Shown here one piece after another: positions 11,901 to 23,357 of a stretch of 64,000 nucleotides of DNA; position 1 is the stretch's first letter, and every line of letters begins with the position of its first letter. Position numbers and translations under genes: made by a program. The notes under the pieces are model-generated. The model did not search any database. It saw nothing but the letters and a program-made list of their open reading frames with translations, and was not told where the DNA came from. The stretch comes from Distichodus sexfasciatus (Eukaryota; Chordata; Actinopteri; Characiformes; Distichodontidae), in assembly GCA_032718565.1 (NCBI GenBank), contig JAVGVS010000187.1:746001-810000 (forward strand). Direction: 5' to 3'.

Positions 11901-14675
11901 AACCAAGAAAATGGTTGGTTAACGCCCAACTGTACCCAGGTGCCCACTCCCCAGCCACTCGACATCAACACCCTTGTGTCTCAGTCTTGCAGGTATTCAG
12001 AATGGAGCAATCTAGGGACCATTTCCACAGATCAAATATCCCTATGTATCCAAAATGATGAAGCTGGATTTGTGAGCAAAGTATGTGCTAATAGCACGTT
12101 TGTGTCTGCCCTTGTACTTAACAATGTAAATGCGTGGGTAAAAGATTACTGCACTTTCGCTCTCATGAATCCCCCAACATTCCCACAAGTAGTCACGACC
12201 ACCGCATCTCCAGCAACCCAGACAAACTCCTTGCTGTCTAGCAGAACCTTCACTGCCTCTTCTACAACTTACCAAACAGTCCCACAAGTAGGCACTAGTG
12301 TTCCTCTTTCTAGCTCCACTCTTTCTCCTTCAGTCTCTTCATCAGTCACTCCAATGTATTCCAGCACAACTCTTTCACCAACTGTACCTCTAGCCTTCCC
12401 AACACCAAGCATTAGTGTATTTTCCTCAGGAAGCCAGACAACACTGCCAGTTGCCTCCAGCATCACTCTTTTTCCTTCATCCCCAACTGCTTCTAACTTC
12501 ATTTTTCCCTCACTCTTATCTACTTCCAGCACAACTCTTTCAATTAAGGTTTCTACCACAGTCTCACAAGCCATCCCAGGTATCTCGCCTTCTCCCACAG
12601 CTCCCTTAACAGTGTCACCAACTATCTATAGCTCTGCTTTTTCAACTATATCACCAACAACTTCCAGCAGTAATCTTTCCACCACACCTCCAAAAACTGG
12701 ACGTCCTCCTGTCCCAAGCACTTCAGATTGGTGCAAGTATTCATCCTGGGCAGTCCTGCCCGTGGATCCTTCAATAGTTGGACTGTGTTGGCGGTTTGAC
12801 ATGGCATCCTTCTATCTGAACGTATGTTGTAACAAGCGACTGTTGGACCTACTGACCCTTGACCTCCAGAATCAATGGCTGGGGAATGTATGTTCTGGTA
12901 ATGACACAGCAGACCTGCTGCTTCAGGTGTGTCTGTACTCAGAATGGGGCAAACCCACGATCGTAGACATGACTGATTTGGCTCTTTGTGCTGATCTTGA
13001 CACGGCCAACTTCACCCAGAAGGTCTGCACCAATGCCACGGTTCTGCATAACTTGCTGGCCAATTTAGACAACACCTGGTTGCTGGCGCAGTGCTCTAAC
13101 CTTACAGGAGCAGCAGGAGAAAAGGCAAATCTCATGGGTTTCCAGCCCTCTGAGCAGTGCCAATACTCTAGCTGGTCTATAGCACTCCCAGATGCCGCCC
13201 TTCTTGCCCTCTGTTGGGATTATGACCGGGCAAAATTCATCTCCGCAGTCTGCTTACAACCTGCCATGCTTGCTTTCATCTCTCAAGAGCCTTCCAGTCT
13301 TTGGGTAAACATGCTGTGTGGTTCGTATTCGTCTAACACCAACACAACCAATACGGTTCAACCCTGCATAGTGAAAGAGCTCATCGAGGGATTGAACTGG
13401 TCTTGCAATGTGGATCTGAGTGCAGCTTGTCAGCCAGGCAGCAGCCAGTTCGAGGGGTTGCAGGTTTTCTTCCGTTGTGGGTTAGAAGTTCTCCTTCCGA
13501 AAATGCATGAGGCAATGAGCACAGAAGTGGCCTCCACAATCAACCGGGCTACCAACGTGTTGGTTGTGGTGCTGCTTCTCCTGGAAGAGAATGGGATGAC
13601 CACTCTGAGCGTGACTGATAACATTCGGCAAAATGTCCTGGAATCAGTGGCTGCCTTCCTCGAGAGGGAAAGGACCTTCAGCAATAAGCAACTCCTGCTA
13701 CAATGCTTCGGGGTGAGTTATTTTCCTCTATACCTTCACAATTTGTCTAAAAGAGACCACATCCAAGATCTACTGTGATTTAGGCTGTAAGTATGAGTAG
13801 TATTTTAGGGTAATTAATCAAGTATATCCATTACCAGACACAGATATCCTGTGTAATTGACCCAAGGTGTAGCTTGTTGCTAACGGTGTACGGTGTCAAT
13901 CCGATTGCTAATGAACATTTTACGTCTCCATTGCATGAAATATTAACAGTCTACTCTTTGAATTCCTGAAAATGTCAACACTTGAGCTATTATTTTATTT
14001 ATTTACATGGTGATGTTGGCGTTGTACATTGTGGTCATCTGGTAGTGCAGCAACTGTAGGTTTGTCTGCAATCACCACACTTTCATTCAAGTGTGTGTTT
14101 GTGTGGTTTCAGAAAGTTCTAACCAGCCTGATGCAAACAGGACGAGACGTGACTGGTAACAATGACTTTTTTATCCAGGTTAGGCCTAATTTGCCATTCT
14201 TGGACCGTTTTCCACTCACCCAAATCTTGGGTTGCGTTATCTTGTAATCTCAAAATCCATTAGTACAAATTTACACTTTTACAGGAGTATTTCCAGATTC
14301 CTCTGGTCAGCCTTCGCAGCGTCCTCAGTTCAGTTGATATCACCACCGTGAGGCTCATTTTGCAGTTTTTAATGCGGAACCAGGCCAGTCTGCAGGTAAT
14401 GCCTTGATAAGGTTTGCAGTTTGTGATATTTTGGAGTTTCCGCTTGAAATTCAAGATGTCTGTTGAGTGTGAACCTTCCTTTTTTGTAGCTCACTGACGA
14501 GTATTTGCATACAATGGTGTCCATGTTTCTTCAAATCCATCTGAGACTGGATACGACCCTGTTCCTTGAACTGGCCCCTCTCTTGAATCTGGCATCTCCA
14601 GAGGACATCATGTTGCTTCCTCCCCTGCAGAACATTGACTATGTGTAAGTGTTGAAAGAGGGAATTACACACAGA

Positions 14676-14711
<36 letters not shown>

Positions 14712-17700
14712 GTATGTAATTTAGTCCGTGCCTTGACTTAATCTGTCCGGAAAACTGACCTGTGAAGCGTTCAAACGATCAGGGTGTGTAAACTATTAGA
14801 TCTGGCATGGTGTAAAGTGTGTTATCATGCTGTTTCGACAAGATAACCCTGTTCTGCACAACGCAGGTTGTTGCTGAATGGACAAGCAGTTCAAAAACAA
14901 CATAAATGTACTACGGTATTAAATATCTGAAGCACACAGATTATTTAATTCAAATAATCAAAGTTGCAGGTAGCTTGCTTTCGACTTTTTCACGCATGAA
15001 TATGTGCCTCCATCCAATCTGACTTTCTCTTTCCCTCACCCTCAGATTGAACACCATCAACGGTATTATTAGCAACCTGTCCCTGGAGCAGCGACAGGCT
15101 TTTGGCTGGTGGTACGGACAGTCTGTTGGCGTGGTCAACTTGACGGCGGGTGGCTTGGACTTTGTCCAGAAAAGTGGCAACCTGATCGCCTACCTGCCGT
15201 TCACCAGCTTCCAGCGCCTCTCACCTGCTCAGGTAACAGCCACGTCAACTCGGCATGACACCTGAGATCTCCTGGCTCTCGGCCGTCCTCAGACACCCCT
15301 GCCTGTGTCTGTGTGCGTGTTGTCTGGGATTAATGTTCGTCACTGGTCAAGAGGTCTCTTTTGTGATGGGCATGCCTGGAAATCTGTTTTCAGTAGGTGA
15401 ACGTAGAGCCTTGTGAGGTCACAAAGCAGTGAGTCAACTCCCAAGACTCTAAATTGGTGATATTTCCTGTTTCAAAATTCCCGGAGAGCCCAGATACCCT
15501 GCGGAAAAACCTCATTTCGGCCTCTTGTATCCACAATCTCGTTATTTTGGTCACTACCCACTGCTCATTACCATAGGTGAGGGTGGGAACAAAGATGGAC
15601 CAATAGATTGAGAGCTTTGCTTTCTGGCTTAGTTCATTTTTAGCCAATTGGTGGACTAATAGTTTTGATCTGAACCACTGGATGGTAGTGGTCTAGTGGT
15701 TAGGATACTCACTTTGAACCGAGAGAGCGTGGGTTTGAATCCTACCTCCAGCACTATCGTCATTGGGTCCCTGAACAAGACCCTTAACCCTAAGATGCTC
15801 TCAGGAAAACTGACCCTGAAATTAGGGAAATAGAAGTCGCTCTGGATAAGAATGTCTGCTGAATGCAAATGTAACTGTAGTACCACAGTCAATCTCAGTC
15901 TCTGTCTTTGTGTTTTTCTTCAAAAGCTCTTGGACGGTCTGGACGTTCTACTAAAGAATGACTTGGGAACTCTGAAGCAACAGTTTATAGCCCAGAGCAT
16001 CACTGGAGCATACAGAAACCTCACGGAAGGCCAGTTTAGAAGGTTTGCACCAAATAGAGTTGTCTGGGCTTTACTTCGTTATTGTATTTGATACAGTGCT
16101 TATTTAAAAATGTGGAACTTGGAATTCCCACTCTGAAAATGGAGTTCATGACCACAAATGGAGGAAAGTAAGCAGCAAATGACACCTAGTGAACCATTTT
16201 CCATTTTCAGTTTAGGTACTCTGACCTGCAAGGCTAACCTGAGCAGCTTGCTAGTGTACGTAGGCACCAGCGTGATGCAAGTTATTCAGGAGAACATCAA
16301 GATGTGCCTTGCCCAGGGCATCGACGTCTCCAGCAGTATGGTAAGCATACAATTTTGACCAACCTTTTGGAGATTTTTGAGGTCCTTCTGAGCAGCACCA
16401 CTTTTGTTTTTTGACAGATCTCCAGCCTGTTTATGAACTCCACCGAGCTCCAGTCTCCGACCACTTTAAGTCCTCAGAAGATCTCTCAGCTCGCCTACTT
16501 CCTGCCTCTGCTGGGAGTCGACTTCCTGCAGCAGCTCACGCCGTCCCAGTTGCTGCCTTCGCTCAGCGTCCTGGCTTCAGTTCCCTTCACACCTGCACAG
16601 GTACGTTTCAAAACGGCAAGACCTCCAAAGACTGTTGGTAGTGTAACGGTTAGGGAGTTCGTGATTGAAAGTTCGCCGGTTCAAGTCCCGGACCGGTAAA
16701 GGTACCGCTAAGGTACTCATGAGCAAGGTACCATTCCCAAGCAGTGCTCTATCTACACGTTATCTTCCTTTTTTTTTAGCTATTTTACTTTTTCCTTTTG
16801 ATACTCAAGTACATTTAGAAGCAAGCACTTCTATACTAAAAGTAAAACTACAAACAAAATGTTATTTCTAGCACAACAGGTGGTATTCTGTAGCTAAAAA
16901 TAATGCAAAGACACTTGTAATGCAATAAAATCATTCTTGTACTTTTAATACTCAAGTGCATTAAGATGCACCTACTTCTGTGCTACAATTAAAAGTAAAA
17001 CCCTAGCGTATTACAAATTTTAAAGTTTTTCTAGCTACAATTATTTTATTTTTACTTTAGAAACCTAAGTACATTTACTCACAAGTACTGTACTAAAAGT
17101 AAAAGTACAACCTTCTTATTTCTAACTAGGAGAGTCGACACAATGTAGCTTAAAATGATAATTGTGTACTTCAAGCACATTTAGGCACACTACTTAACTC
17201 AAATAAGAATTTAAGTGGCGTAAGTTCTACTTTTAGTAGAACAAATTAGCTATATGTTGCTCTCATTTGACTACAGTATGTATTTAATGACTAACAAATC
17301 TCAAATTTGATCCACAAGGTAACGTTCTTAAGCCTGAGAATTTGGGCCCATCAACAGGCTAAAGTTGCGAAAATCCACTAAGACAGGGGTAAGACGTCGT
17401 TTGGTGAGGTGGCAGCCCCTTAGGCTGGGGGAACAGGTGGGAAGTTGGTTTTGGCAAACTGATCCAGGCGAGACGTGAGGGGAGGAGACGTTATGCACCA
17501 GTAGAAGCCTTTGTTTAGGCTCGCATGACCGGGCACGGGGTCTAGAAAGCTCGACATGTGGCTCTCCTTGGCCATAAGGTCAGCAGAGTGGAGACAAGAG
17601 AGCGACGACTCAATTAGACCTTTTGATTGGCATCTGACTTAAGTACTTGAGAAACAATCGCAGGTGGAACTTGGGAACGGGGTCTTTTTCCCGTGTTATT

Positions 17701-20700
17701 TAAAAAATGAATGTCTAACTCGCATTTTATTTTTGGTTTTTCTTGCAGGCGGCTGTGATTATGGACAAGGTGTCTCCAAGCTTGAATGTGAGTCGCATTT
17801 TTGTTGTGTACTGACCCACACAAATGGGCCTCATTCCCCAATGCCTTTTGTTAAATTTGAATTCTAAATTGATCCATCGTTTTCCCTCCATGGATGCGTC
17901 TGTTAAAAGACCGACATGTGACGTGACACAGAACAAGGCGAAATTATCCTTTGTGTGCCGACTTGTGAATGATTTAAAGGCCAAAACGGTTGCTTGCATC
18001 CATCAATATCATGGAAAATTGAACATGCAGACTGATGGAATGTGGAGGCTTGTTTCTCTACAGGTCCAGTGTAATTCCGTTGTGTTTTCATGTCTTTGTA
18101 GCTGTCCATGCCTAGTCCAGGAGCTTTATCCAAGTTGGGCTCATTGCTCAGCGGGATTAAGATGGAGACGGTTTGGGGTTTGCCCACCGACAGCTTGTTA
18201 ACGGCGTTAGCCAACTACAGTCAGTACGGCCCCAATTTAACCCCTCACCAGGCCAGCGGCATCGTCTCAAAACTCTGGGTGAGAAGCTACACTTGTTTAC
18301 CTGAAACTCTTCTTAACGCCTCACAACTTGCTATCACTGGGGCAGTTGGTAACGTAACGGTCAGCGAGTCGCGGGTTGAAGTCCAGCACAGGTAAAGGCA
18401 CCACTGAGGTACCAAGAAGAGATGCTTCTTCACGGATGGGTCACATTTGGTTGCGGTGCTCTGTGTGCTATGCTGTGTTCACAACGACAAATATTGACTT
18501 CACTAGACACTGTTGCGAATGTTTAGGGTTCTCCAATGGTGGTCGCATGGTTGGACAAGGTGGCACCTCTGCTCTCAAACACACCCCTGCTCTGTGTGAT
18601 TGGACGAGCTCCACTCCTGCTGTCCAATGGCACGGCTCCTTATGCACGTGTTTGGAATACACAGCAGGTATGTACACCCACACACCCAAACTTCATATTA
18701 AACAGACATAGCAACTGCACTTCAGACTTGTGAAGCTAAGCAGGTTTGGTCTTGACCAGTAATTGAATGTGAGACCAACTAGGGAATTTTTCGAGTATTG
18801 TTAATTTAAGCAAGGGGGTGTTGAAATTAATCAGATAACTGATGCATCGCAATACAGCCGTGGACGATTCTGTGTTGATGCAGTGGCAGGCCATAATCGA
18901 TTATATCATAATGACATAATGACTTGGTGGGTTTCTTGCTGCAGTGTTAAAAATTCTAGAAGAACATCCCGGTAATAACTAGGACTGCGCGATTAATTGA
19001 ATGTTGATTCACAATCTCGATTCACACGTTTACAATTTCATTTGTAATTTATGGCGATTCACACTTGGCCCACTTGGTGCCGGTAATGCGCTTTTTAGTG
19101 CTTTTTTTGCCAACTGGCATAAAACCCTACTGAGACAGAAGAAAAGCAAAATGAACGCCAATAGAGTTGACTGAGTGCCCAAAAACACAAGTGCTGTATG
19201 TTTTTTTTGTATGTTTTTTTTTTATTATTATGTTAATTTATTAAAGTTCTATTATTTATATTCAATAGATTTTAAGTTATTTACTTTTAAGGGTCTAAAA
19301 TAAGGAAAAGACCAACTTTCAAGTGCTGTGTAAATTTTTTATTGTTGAAAGTCATTGCCGAAAGCACTTTATTTTTTACTTTAGTGCACTAAATGTTTTT
19401 GGTGAAAGAAGAAGAATTGTTTGAGAGAATCGTGATCTCAATTCACATGGAGAAAAAATGTGATTCACATTTTAGCCAGAATTGTCCAGCCCTAGTAATA
19501 ACAATGGGCTGCCCGATTCGCGATCCATGACCAATTGGCATGCAATGCGAAGTAATGTAGAAAAATTGACGGGGTCCATCCAGAAATCACAACAAATTGA
19601 ATCGATGACATGATAATCGTAATTGAATCGAATCGTGAGTCCAGTCAAAGTCGAGACCACAGTTACTGTATACTTCCAGTGCAGATGTAAAGCTTTACCA
19701 AAGCACCACTTTGAGGTAGTTGATAGCGTAACGGTTAGAGAGTTGGCCCCATGATCGTAGGATCACCGGTTCAAATCCTGGACTGGTAAAGGTACTGGTG
19801 AGGTACTATGAGCAAGGTACCGTCCCAGTGCACTCCAGATCTCTAATTGGTGAATCCTCTTCAGCACCTTGAAGGTGGAGCTGCACGTTTGTGGTGGTGG
19901 TGGTGACACTGGAGAAACATTGCGTCCACACCCCTACCACAATACCGCAAGTGTCCACAGCTAATTAAGCTGAATTATTAATGTTGGCACAGAACGTCCC
20001 TTCTTTGTGCCGCCTCTGATGCTGATGCAAACCTCTTTGACATTTGTGCCCGGCCAAAAAGGGATAAACAGGGATCATTTTGGGGGTTGAATAAGGTTGT
20101 GTTCGGAAACATTATATTATTTGAGTTGCTGAAGTGGACATTGTTCATCATGTCTGAGAGCAACAACTGCTGATTCTACGTTTGAGAGGGAAACTTTGGT
20201 GGAATTTTCACAAAAGAGGCGTTTCCGTGGTTAACTAGTTCTATCATCCAAGGAACACACCTGCTTCTCTTTAGATGACCAAATCTGGACTGGTAGCTGG
20301 CCAAAAAAACGCAAACAAAAGTTACTTCTGTAAAAAGGATTTATAAGGGAACCATAATTGCTTGTGTTTTCTTACTTTTTTTCTCAGGATATTTGCATAA
20401 TTATTCATAGAAGTTGAACAGTAAATTCAGATTTTTCTTCTTTGGTCTCCTCCAGGCCAAAACCCTCTTCAATGTGGCGACAACTACCATCAAAACCATT
20501 TCAGTTCAGCAGTTCACGTAAGTGTCGTCGTTTCGTCATCGTAAATTAAATCCAGATTTTTTGCGTATTTTCCATGATATATGTCCATGATCATTTTCCA
20601 TTTCACCGTAAACTCTTCAGCTCTTTGGGAACGGTGGCTCAAGGTGTGAGTTGTAAAGATCTGACAAAGCTCTTCGAGGCGTATTCATCTGTATCGTCCA

Positions 20701-22912
20701 TGCGGGACATTTTGAGACTTCTGCGGGAGCAGCCGGTGCTACTCCATCCGTCACTGGTACGTTCACTAAACTGCAAACTTACGTCATACTGCGGCGCTAC
20801 CTGTAATTTACTTTTGGAGACTTCGGCTGAATCCCATTTCAACCCTTAGCGTCCCGTTTCTCATTTAGACACATGGGTCAAACAAAGGTTTTTCTGGAGG
20901 TTCACTCCAAAGAAGGGGTTAGGAGATATTTCCCAGAATGACCTGCGAAAAACTATCAGCAACACGACTGCAGGACTAAAAGAGACACACAAATGTACGT
21001 GATTTCTCCGTTAATAAAGAATAATTTGACTGTTTTTCAGCCTTAGAGCCGGGATATACTTGATGCTATGTGATGCGTACGGTTGCGGACGCTGCTACTC
21101 TGTAAAAGTGTCCAGCCCACCATAAATTGACAGAAGAAGAGGAAGATGTCGAAGGCGGCAGTGCAAGAAAACGCTGGCCGGTTTTGCTTTGAAATGAGGG
21201 AAGAAAGATGTTGAAGATAAAAATTGTTTGCGTTCTGATGATACGAAGGTGCAACAAAGACGGCGAAACCGTGCAGCCATGCTGATGTCATGTACCAAAA
21301 CTTGAACACACTGTCATCCCAGTTTTTGCTGCTTCTGCAGCTTGCCCACGCATCGCGTTAATTTCTGAAGCTGTGTTCAACAGACCCATCAAAAGAACGC
21401 TGGGAGCGCGTGGCGGCCGTGATACGTGCACGTAAGTGTTCTGAGTGTATCCCGGCCATTATGGCTGTATTACGCCACAGAATAAAAATCGCTAGTGTGG
21501 TGTTGCCGCTATTATACATCCAGCAAAAGCATGTTGCGTCTGCCTGCATAAAATTCACAGATGACGTATCACGATCTTAAAGTGGTGTCCCATTTCATAG
21601 GGTTAGACCAACCACTCAAAAGCAAGGGGTAGGGCCAAAGGGGTGAAATGGGACTCAGCCCCCAGAGGTGTTGTCTGTTATCATACAAACAGGTCTCAAA
21701 GATAGATGCACTTTAGAGTGTTTATCCAACGTTAGACAGCTTAATGGCGTTAATCGTTTTCGTCTTCTTTGCTTTCCAGAAAAAATGTGTGATTGACGCT
21801 TTGTACGAATTCGACTTCTCCGTGCTGCTTGAGGACATGGGCTCTCAGATCGCTCTTTCGTTTCAGTACGTTGTTTTTATCGTCCTTCTTAACCGCCATG
21901 ATTAAAATCCTAAATGATGCCTCACTTGATTTGTACGGAGTCCATTTGCTGTGTCTTATTCTGCAATATCATCGCTTGGTAGGATGAGCACTATCAAGAA
22001 GTTCCCTGTTTCAATGATGGACACCCTGAGGAGAATGATTGTGCAGGAGCCAGAGTATTTCCTTGCCATGCCCAAGACCAAGCAGGCCATCCTGGTGGAC
22101 AAAATAGTCCAGCGGCTGGTCAGTATATAATGAATAAACTCAATATAAAGGGCTGTAACGATGGACAAGACCAAAAACTGACAGGCAGGAGTAAGCTCCA
22201 AGACCATAATATCCTCACGACCACTTTTGATTCCTACAGAACATGCACACCGGCGCATATTCTGAGGAGGAATTCCGCTCACTGGGCGTGATGGCGACGT
22301 TCGTGGTGGATGAGGTTTTCATTCAACTGGACCGGACCTTCTTTGTGGACAATATGGAGTTCCTTCAAGGCTTCTGCTTTGATGGCAGCAAAAGAGGCAT
22401 GGTGGCCTCCATGCTGCAGGAGACCAGAACTTTTGGGTAAGCTTTAATTCGGGTACCAGGTGCTTTTAGGTCTGCTTGAGGTCTTAGAACTTTGAATCTA
22501 TTGATGATCGTTGAGTCATTTGTTTATTTATTCATTTTGCTACTTCTACAAAGGCCTGTCCAAAACTGGACAGCAACGACACTGAATCAAGTGGACCGGT
22601 TCCTGTTCTTCCTGAGCGAGAGTACCATCCAGCTGATTCCACCGGTAGGCCACAATCGTCATGTTATTTAGTAATGGTCTAGATCCCAACATGTGCTTTG
22701 ACCATGACCATGACCAGGTTTAGGAACATAGTTCTAGGTTCTTAGATCATCACAGCATCACTAGCGGAACGTTTTACCTTCACCCACATCTTATGTCAAA
22801 GGTCCTGACTCATTCGGTGACTTCCGCCTGCTCCTGAAGCAACATGACTCCTTGAGTCACTCTGACAAGTACTGCAGATTAGCCTTTTACATCTGATCTG
22901 ACACTCTCCTCT

Positions 22913-22949
<37 letters not shown>

Positions 22950-23303
22950 CAGGTGCTGATGAGTCAGGAGCGTGTGGAGCGGCTGTTCAGCAGCCAGCAG
23001 CAGTGGGAGAGGGGTCGTGTCGGTTCTCTGTGTGAACCCGGGAGCTCGGCTCTCTTCTCCACGCAGCAGTTTGTGCTTCAGTTCTTCTTGGGATTTCTCA
23101 AGCCGGGACGTGGTGGGTGTCTGGCGGGTTAAGACGGCTGACCAAAAACCAAAGCCTAGCTGCAGTTACTTAGTTCCTGCTTATTATTACTGAAAAAAAT
23201 ATATATATATTAACAATTTATACTATTACTATAAAGTATTTGTTTATTAGAACATCCAATTTTAGGAGTAAAACTCTCTGCGTATTCCACTGAAGCTGAT
23301 TAA

Positions 23304-23357
<54 letters not shown>

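Noticed and set aside
15390..15647. Host gene exon on the minus strand
   Set aside because: The residues resemble the end of a fish LINE reverse transcriptase, so it is a retrotransposon remnant.
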